Assembly (NCBI GenBank): GCA_964630775.1
Contig: CAZVYY010000018.1
Location: 13,929-77,928, forward strand
Source: Anaeroglomus sp964630775
GTDB taxonomy: Bacteria; Planctomycetota; Phycisphaerae; Sedimentisphaerales; Anaerohalosphaeraceae
Reading direction: 5' to 3'
DNA: 64,000 nucleotides
Shown: piece by piece, positions 60,605 to 64,000 of the stretch
How the letters are laid out: every line of letters starts with the position of its first letter
Numbering within the stretch: position 1 is the first letter of the stretch
Notes under the pieces: generated by a model
Told to the model about the DNA's origin: nothing
Seen by the model: the letters and a program-made list of their open reading frames with translations, nothing else
Databases searched by the model: none
Translations under genes and position numbers: made by a program

Positions 60605-60629
60605 ATAATATACCCAGTGGGTATATTAT
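60605..60629. promoter_or_regulatory. Perfect 25-base palindrome upstream of the 60818 gene
   Basis: Arms ATAATATACCCA and TGGGTATATTAT around one G. Its right half with preceding CGGAATAAT resembles the 3' end of the 96-nt elements (GGAATAATCATACC, TTGGGTATA). It lies between divergent tmRNA and a secreted protein gene, and could be an operator. Confidence 0.45.
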
Positions 60630-60817
60630 ACGATAAAATCCGGCCCAGCACAAGGGCGGCACTAAAAATCGCCTATCTGCATTATACAAAAAGACTTACA
60701 AATCAGCACATGCCTATTTTCTTGCTTTTTTACCGCATTTTTGGTATAAAATCAGGTATAGTCCGGGCAAATTTCTGCATATCCCCGGAGGGTGATGGTT
60801 TTTCGAGGAGAATCAAG

Positions 60818-61942
60818 ATGACATTTCGAACTGTGGTATTATTTTGTCTTGTTTTGGCCGTTCTGCCCTGGACGCGGCCGGTTCATGCAGCGCCATATCA
60901 AATTATCATTTGTGAAACTCCGATGGGTTCCGGCGGCGGCCAGGGGGTGCGACGCTATATGGTGTTCGATACCTTTGGCGCGATTATCCAACTGACGCCG
61001 ATTCCAGGGGCAATGCTGAACGACCCCTCGTCGGCAGCCTTGCGCAGTCCGACGGAATTGTTTGTTTCCAATCGGGCCGCTCACACCGGCAACAGTTCCA
61101 TCGCGCGGTTTGATCTGTCCGGATCGTTTTATCAGGCAGCGGGCACCATTACAGGCAACTATGTCACAGACTGCCATCAACTGGCTTTCGACCCAGTCAC
61201 TGGGGAACTGTTTCAGACCAACTTCACCGGCGGCAAGCTGTCGCGATTCCTGTTTGATGAAAGCGGCAATGCCGTTGCCAATGGCTACGTCCAGATGCCG
61301 GATGGAAATAAAATGCTGGGCGTCGCTGTCCGCCCTGCCGACCAGCAGTTATTTGTCAGCGATTATGATTATGTCCGCCGGTTCACGCGAAATCCCGATG
61401 GCAGTTATACGTTTGTCAGTAATTTCAAAGTACAATCGGGTGAATTGTATCATTTTATGAAATTCCACAACGATGAATTGTATCTGGCGGCGTTTACGAC
61501 CAACCGGGTGCTGCGGTTTTCGTTTGATGCAGGCGGTGTCCCTGCTTTGAAGCAAACAATTGACTCTCCGGGAGCGCTGGACATGGATTTCAGCCCCGAT
61601 GGACAGGAGATGTTTGTCAGCAATCATCGAGCCGGCGGCTTATATCGTTATCGCTACAATGCCGACAATGACACCTGGGTACGATTCGGCGACCTGATAC
61701 CGACACCGATGCTGGGAGGTGTGGTGATTACCCCGACGGTCTGCCCGCTGCGCGGCGACTTATCAGGCGACTGCGATGTGGACATGGAAGACCTGGCGAT
61801 TTTCATTTCACAGTGGACACAGTCGATCGATCCGTATTACTGCACGCTGTCAGCCAACCTGGCCGGCGAGGACTGCACCGTCCAACTGGACGATTTCGCA
61901 CTATTTGCCGCCGACTGGATGGAAGGATTCCCGGCCCTGTAA
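60818..61942 (+). CDS. Secreted beta-propeller protein with dockerin-like C-terminus
   Basis: A 374-residue exported protein: signal peptide MTFRTVVLFCLVLAVLPWTRPVHA, then an NHL/YVTN-type propeller (about 30-300; FDPVTGELFQTNFTGGKLSRF, VAVRPADQQLFVSDYDYVRRFT, MDFSPDGQEMFVSNHRAGGLYRY). A two-half Asp-rich dockerin-like module follows: GDLSGDCDVDMEDLAIFISQW and EDCTVQLDDFALFAADWM. No catalytic or heme motif is visible. GAGGAG lies 7 bases upstream of ATG 60818. Confidence 0.85.
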   Translation: MTFRTVVLFCLVLAVLPWTRPVHAAPYQIIICETPMGSGGGQGVRRYMVFDTFGAIIQLTPIPGAMLNDPSSAALRSPTELFVSNRAAHTGNSSIARFDLSGSFYQAAGTITGNYVTDCHQLAFDPVTGELFQTNFTGGKLSRFLFDESGNAVANGYVQMPDGNKMLGVAVRPADQQLFVSDYDYVRRFTRNPDGSYTFVSNFKVQSGELYHFMKFHNDELYLAAFTTNRVLRFSFDAGGVPALKQTIDSPGALDMDFSPDGQEMFVSNHRAGGLYRYRYNADNDTWVRFGDLIPTPMLGGVVITPTVCPLRGDLSGDCDVDMEDLAIFISQWTQSIDPYYCTLSANLAGEDCTVQLDDFALFAADWMEGFPAL

Positions 61943-61957
61943 CGGAAACCCAATCGA

Positions 61958-63499
61958 TCAGCTTGTTTTGGTATAGATAATCTTGTCGTCGCCAACGGCA
62001 TAAAAATCCTTGACACAGGCGGCGACGGTATAGCCGATTTTTTCATAGAATTTGCGGGTGGGCAGATAGCTTTCCCGGCCGGAGGTCTCCACGATAAAGA
62101 GCCTGCCGCCGGCGTCGCGGATTTTCTGCTCGGCAAATTCCATCAGCTTCTTGCCATAGCCTTTGCCCTGACAGGCCGGGTCCACGCCCAGCCAGTAGAT
62201 ATCATACGTGCCGACGCTGCATGGAGTCGGCCCCCAGCAAACCCAGCCGACCGTCCGGCCATCCACATCCAGCACATAGGACTGGTAATGCCCGGAAGCA
62301 CCTTTGGCGGCGGCATCGGCGACCACCTCTTCGGCGATGAGCATTTCCTCATGACGGAAAAATTTCGTCTCATCCAGAAACTGCAGGACCGGCTGGACAT
62401 CCTTCGGCTCCGAAAAGCGAATGACCAGCGTGCCCGGCTCGTTCTGTGATTTGACCTGTACCTTTTTTTTCTTTTTGGGTTTACTGCCGGATTCCACGCG
62501 GGACAGGGCATTATCCAGACAGAGCTTGACAAACGCATGATACTTGATACCGGCAGCATCAATAGCCGCGGCCAGACCTGCCTGCGGGCTGATATCCGGA
62601 TTGGCGTTGACTTCGAGGATGTAGGGATTGAGTTTTTCGTCCAAGCGAAAATCCACCCGGCAATAATCGAAACACCCTAATACCGCACAAGCCCGGATGG
62701 CCATATCGCGGATTTTCTGGGCCAGTTTAGCCGGAACGGGAGCAGGAATAATCCGCGGGGTATTGTTGAATTCGAAGCTGTCGGGCTTCCATTTGGCCTC
62801 ATAGCCGACAATACGCGGCATATCGGGCGTGAATGCGGAAAAATCGATTTCCGCCAGCGGCATCACGACCGGCTGGCCTTCTTTATACAGAACTGTGATA
62901 TTCAGTTCACGCCCCTCAATATACTGTTCAACGAGAGCGATCCGTTTGAACTGGGTGTGAATTCGTTCAATAGCCTTATCGAGAGCAGCGCCTTTGGTCT
63001 TGACGATGCTGCCGTTATCGATACCTTCGCTGGCGTCGGAGGCGGCAGGCTTGATAAAATACGGCCCGGCAAAGTCGGGCTTGGCCTTCTGACCCGGCTC
63101 GACGACAATGCCCTGCGGGACAGGCAAGCCTGCGGCGGTCAAAACAGCCTTACTTTGCCATTTATCGGTGGACAGCAGCAGTCCCGCGGTGCTGTTGCCG
63201 GTACAGGCCTTGCCGAAGGCTTCGCACAGTGCGGGTACACAAGCAGCTTTTTCCGGGCAGCCGTCGATGGTCTCGACAAAGTTGAAAACGACTGTCTCGG
63301 CAGCCTGGGCCAGAATACGCGTCAGTTCACTGACCGAACCAACAGCGGCACTGCGACAGGCGATTTTGTAATTATCGAGGGCCTTGACGACCGCATCGAC
63401 CTGATCCATCACGCCGACTTCACTTTCCACGCAGCCGGTTTCCGCATAATGGCTGCTGGGACGAGGGTATAAGATTAATACAGTATGTTTTGCTTGCAT
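61958..63499 (-). CDS. Fusion of D-Ala-D-Ala ligase-like ATP-grasp and GNAT acetyltransferase
   Basis: A 513-residue cytoplasmic enzyme. The ATP-grasp part (about 1-340) has YFIKPAASDASEGIDNGSIV (ATP loop), LVEQYIEGRELNITVLY and VDFRLDEKLNPYILEVNANPDI (Mg-binding E-x-N). A Lys-rich linker (KPKKKKKVQVK) leads to a GNAT domain (about 365-513) with LGVDPACQGKGYGKKLMEFAEQK (acetyl-CoA loop Q-x2-G-x-G) and FYEKIGYTV. It may ligate two small molecules and acetylate the product. Similar fusions occur in Planctomycetes next to other ATP-grasps, as at 54571 here. ATG 63499 is chosen for AGGA 5 bases upstream. Confidence 0.88.
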   Translation of the reverse strand: MQAKHTVLILYPRPSSHYAETGCVESEVGVMDQVDAVVKALDNYKIACRSAAVGSVSELTRILAQAAETVVFNFVETIDGCPEKAACVPALCEAFGKACTGNSTAGLLLSTDKWQSKAVLTAAGLPVPQGIVVEPGQKAKPDFAGPYFIKPAASDASEGIDNGSIVKTKGAALDKAIERIHTQFKRIALVEQYIEGRELNITVLYKEGQPVVMPLAEIDFSAFTPDMPRIVGYEAKWKPDSFEFNNTPRIIPAPVPAKLAQKIRDMAIRACAVLGCFDYCRVDFRLDEKLNPYILEVNANPDISPQAGLAAAIDAAGIKYHAFVKLCLDNALSRVESGSKPKKKKKVQVKSQNEPGTLVIRFSEPKDVQPVLQFLDETKFFRHEEMLIAEEVVADAAAKGASGHYQSYVLDVDGRTVGWVCWGPTPCSVGTYDIYWLGVDPACQGKGYGKKLMEFAEQKIRDAGGRLFIVETSGRESYLPTRKFYEKIGYTVAACVKDFYAVGDDKIIYTKTS

Positions 63500-63522
63500 A
63501 AGATCCTGATACTTCTTTAAAA

Positions 63523-64000
63523 TTACCACCACATGTTTCTATGAGAGGTGGTTTTGCTTACAGAACCGTCGGTGAAATATATCGACATAACAATGAATTC
63601 AACGTTATATTTATCAGCCTCTTTCCACTTTGAAAAAATAGGAAGAAACACATCGGATGCTATCCTGGGTAACTGATTTCTGACAGACCGAATATCGAGT
63701 CTCGATCTCGCATCGCCAGAGCTTTGAACATAATCAAGCACTTTGGCTGAAATGCGAGGAAAAGTGCTTTGGACGATGCGGCGCGCATCACTCTCAGAAT
63801 AGAAAGATGATGCTTCTTGCGAAGACGAATTCAATATTGCAGCAAGAGTAATATGAGTATTGATAATGCTTGTTTCCGTGTCAGAGGAGTAGTAACTTCC
63901 AACAACAATTTCATCGAAAATGATGTTGTCCTTGTCCATCACTTCATTTGCATAAGATAACTTGCCTTCATCGATACCTGAAACAGATGAGCAGCCAGAT
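63523..64000 (-). CDS. Probable lipoprotein, 5' end outside the window
   Basis: The frame is open to the right edge and first reads SGCSSVSGIDEGKLSYANEV, so the true start is outside. Ser-Gly-Cys looks like the end of a lipobox, suggesting an outer- or inner-membrane lipoprotein with Cys as residue +1. The remaining ~150 residues have no motif I recognise (TAAILNSSSQEASS-like, then VEFIVMSIYFTDGSVSKTT at the end). A FliL-like fold was considered but is not convincing. It lies 24 bases upstream of the ATP-grasp-GNAT start, perhaps in the same operon. Confidence 0.65.
   Translation of the reverse strand, partial: SGCSSVSGIDEGKLSYANEVMDKDNIIFDEIVVGSYYSSDTETSIINTHITLAAILNSSSQEASSFYSESDARRIVQSTFPRISAKVLDYVQSSGDARSRLDIRSVRNQLPRIASDVFLPIFSKWKEADKYNVEFIVMSIYFTDGSVSKTTSHRNMWW

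Noticed and set aside
63523..64000. FliL-like flagellar protein
   Set aside because: Only loose pattern similarity; the apparent lipobox and lack of flagellar neighbours argue against it.
1..64000. CRISPR array, prophage or origin of replication
   Set aside because: No regularly spaced repeats, phage structural genes, dnaA or DnaA-box cluster were seen.

Overview
The window looks like chromosome of a free-living, polysaccharide-degrading planctomycete, most likely class Phycisphaerae (Sedimentisphaerales-like). This placement is inference from gene content. The supporting signs are several secreted proteins ending in a dockerin-like Asp-rich module (pattern GDxNxDCxVDxxDFAxxAxxWL), PEP-CTERM tails, type II pseudopilin-like proteins with an H-x9-DG motif, an ECF sigma factor/FecR/LamG cluster, two tandem signal peptidases I with zinc-ribbon inserts, and a hydrazine-synthase-alpha-like cytochrome.

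Layout. 1-3631 (minus): a split 2-hydroxyacyl-CoA dehydratase activase/D-component system, divergent from a sigma54 activator (3959-5446). 5496-6042: tRNA-Leu(CAG) and a fossil of an OFA-type transporter. 6052-9176 (minus): two signal peptidases I. 9480-11247: HU-like protein behind a long leader, a cold-shock protein and an HNH nuclease. 11268-17171 (minus): two large secreted beta-rich proteins (double pectate-lyase-like; CBM6-like), with a divergent GntR/LacI-type regulator at 17912. 19185-22368: a cobalamin riboswitch, a terminator, a second structured leader, a PEP-CTERM protein, a secreted protein of a type I associate with B12 uptake loci, and a pseudopilin. 22403-29107: SSS transporter, GH5 glycosidase, nucleoside deaminase, FHA-GAF protein, trypsin-like protease, PNPOx-like protein. 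29135-40553: an AraC/XylR-like regulator divergent from a long locus (Cys-rich micro-ORF, pseudopilin, beta-repeat protein, LamG-sialidase-like protein, VCBS-repeat protein, SSS symporter, DapA/NanA-family lyase) closed by a strong terminator. 40774-46867 (minus): GNAT, PEP-CTERM protein, LamG/Ig protein, FecR, ECF sigma. 47237-51929: a HzsA-like diheme protein followed one base later by a beta-propeller/diheme peroxidase-like fusion, the same order and domain content as hydrazine synthase genes with a fused beta-gamma subunit. 52020-55650: M20 peptidase, HExxH peptidase, ATP-grasp ligase. 55880-58334 (minus): GntR/FCD regulator, sialidase and a decayed N-acylglucosamine 2-epimerase, with an intact IS4-family element (58353-59680) 18 bp upstream of the regulator. 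59752-60513 (minus): GIY-YIG protein, a palindromic element and tmRNA. 60818-64000: a secreted propeller protein, an ATP-grasp-GNAT fusion and a truncated lipoprotein.

How the parts fit. Much of the window concerns secreted glycan-handling proteins and their regulators (GntR, AraC, ECF/FecR, sigma54), and the paired signal peptidases and pseudopilins fit a heavy secretion load. Two separate stretches carry pieces of sialic-acid-type catabolism: sialidase-like proteins, an SSS symporter and a NanA-family lyase in one; a sialidase and a broken epimerase in the other. The best candidates for undescribed biology are the hydrazine-synthase-like pair, the B12-riboswitch surface-protein locus, and a gapless 96-nt noncoding element found twice (24525-24620 and 57397-57492) upstream of secreted glycosidase genes.
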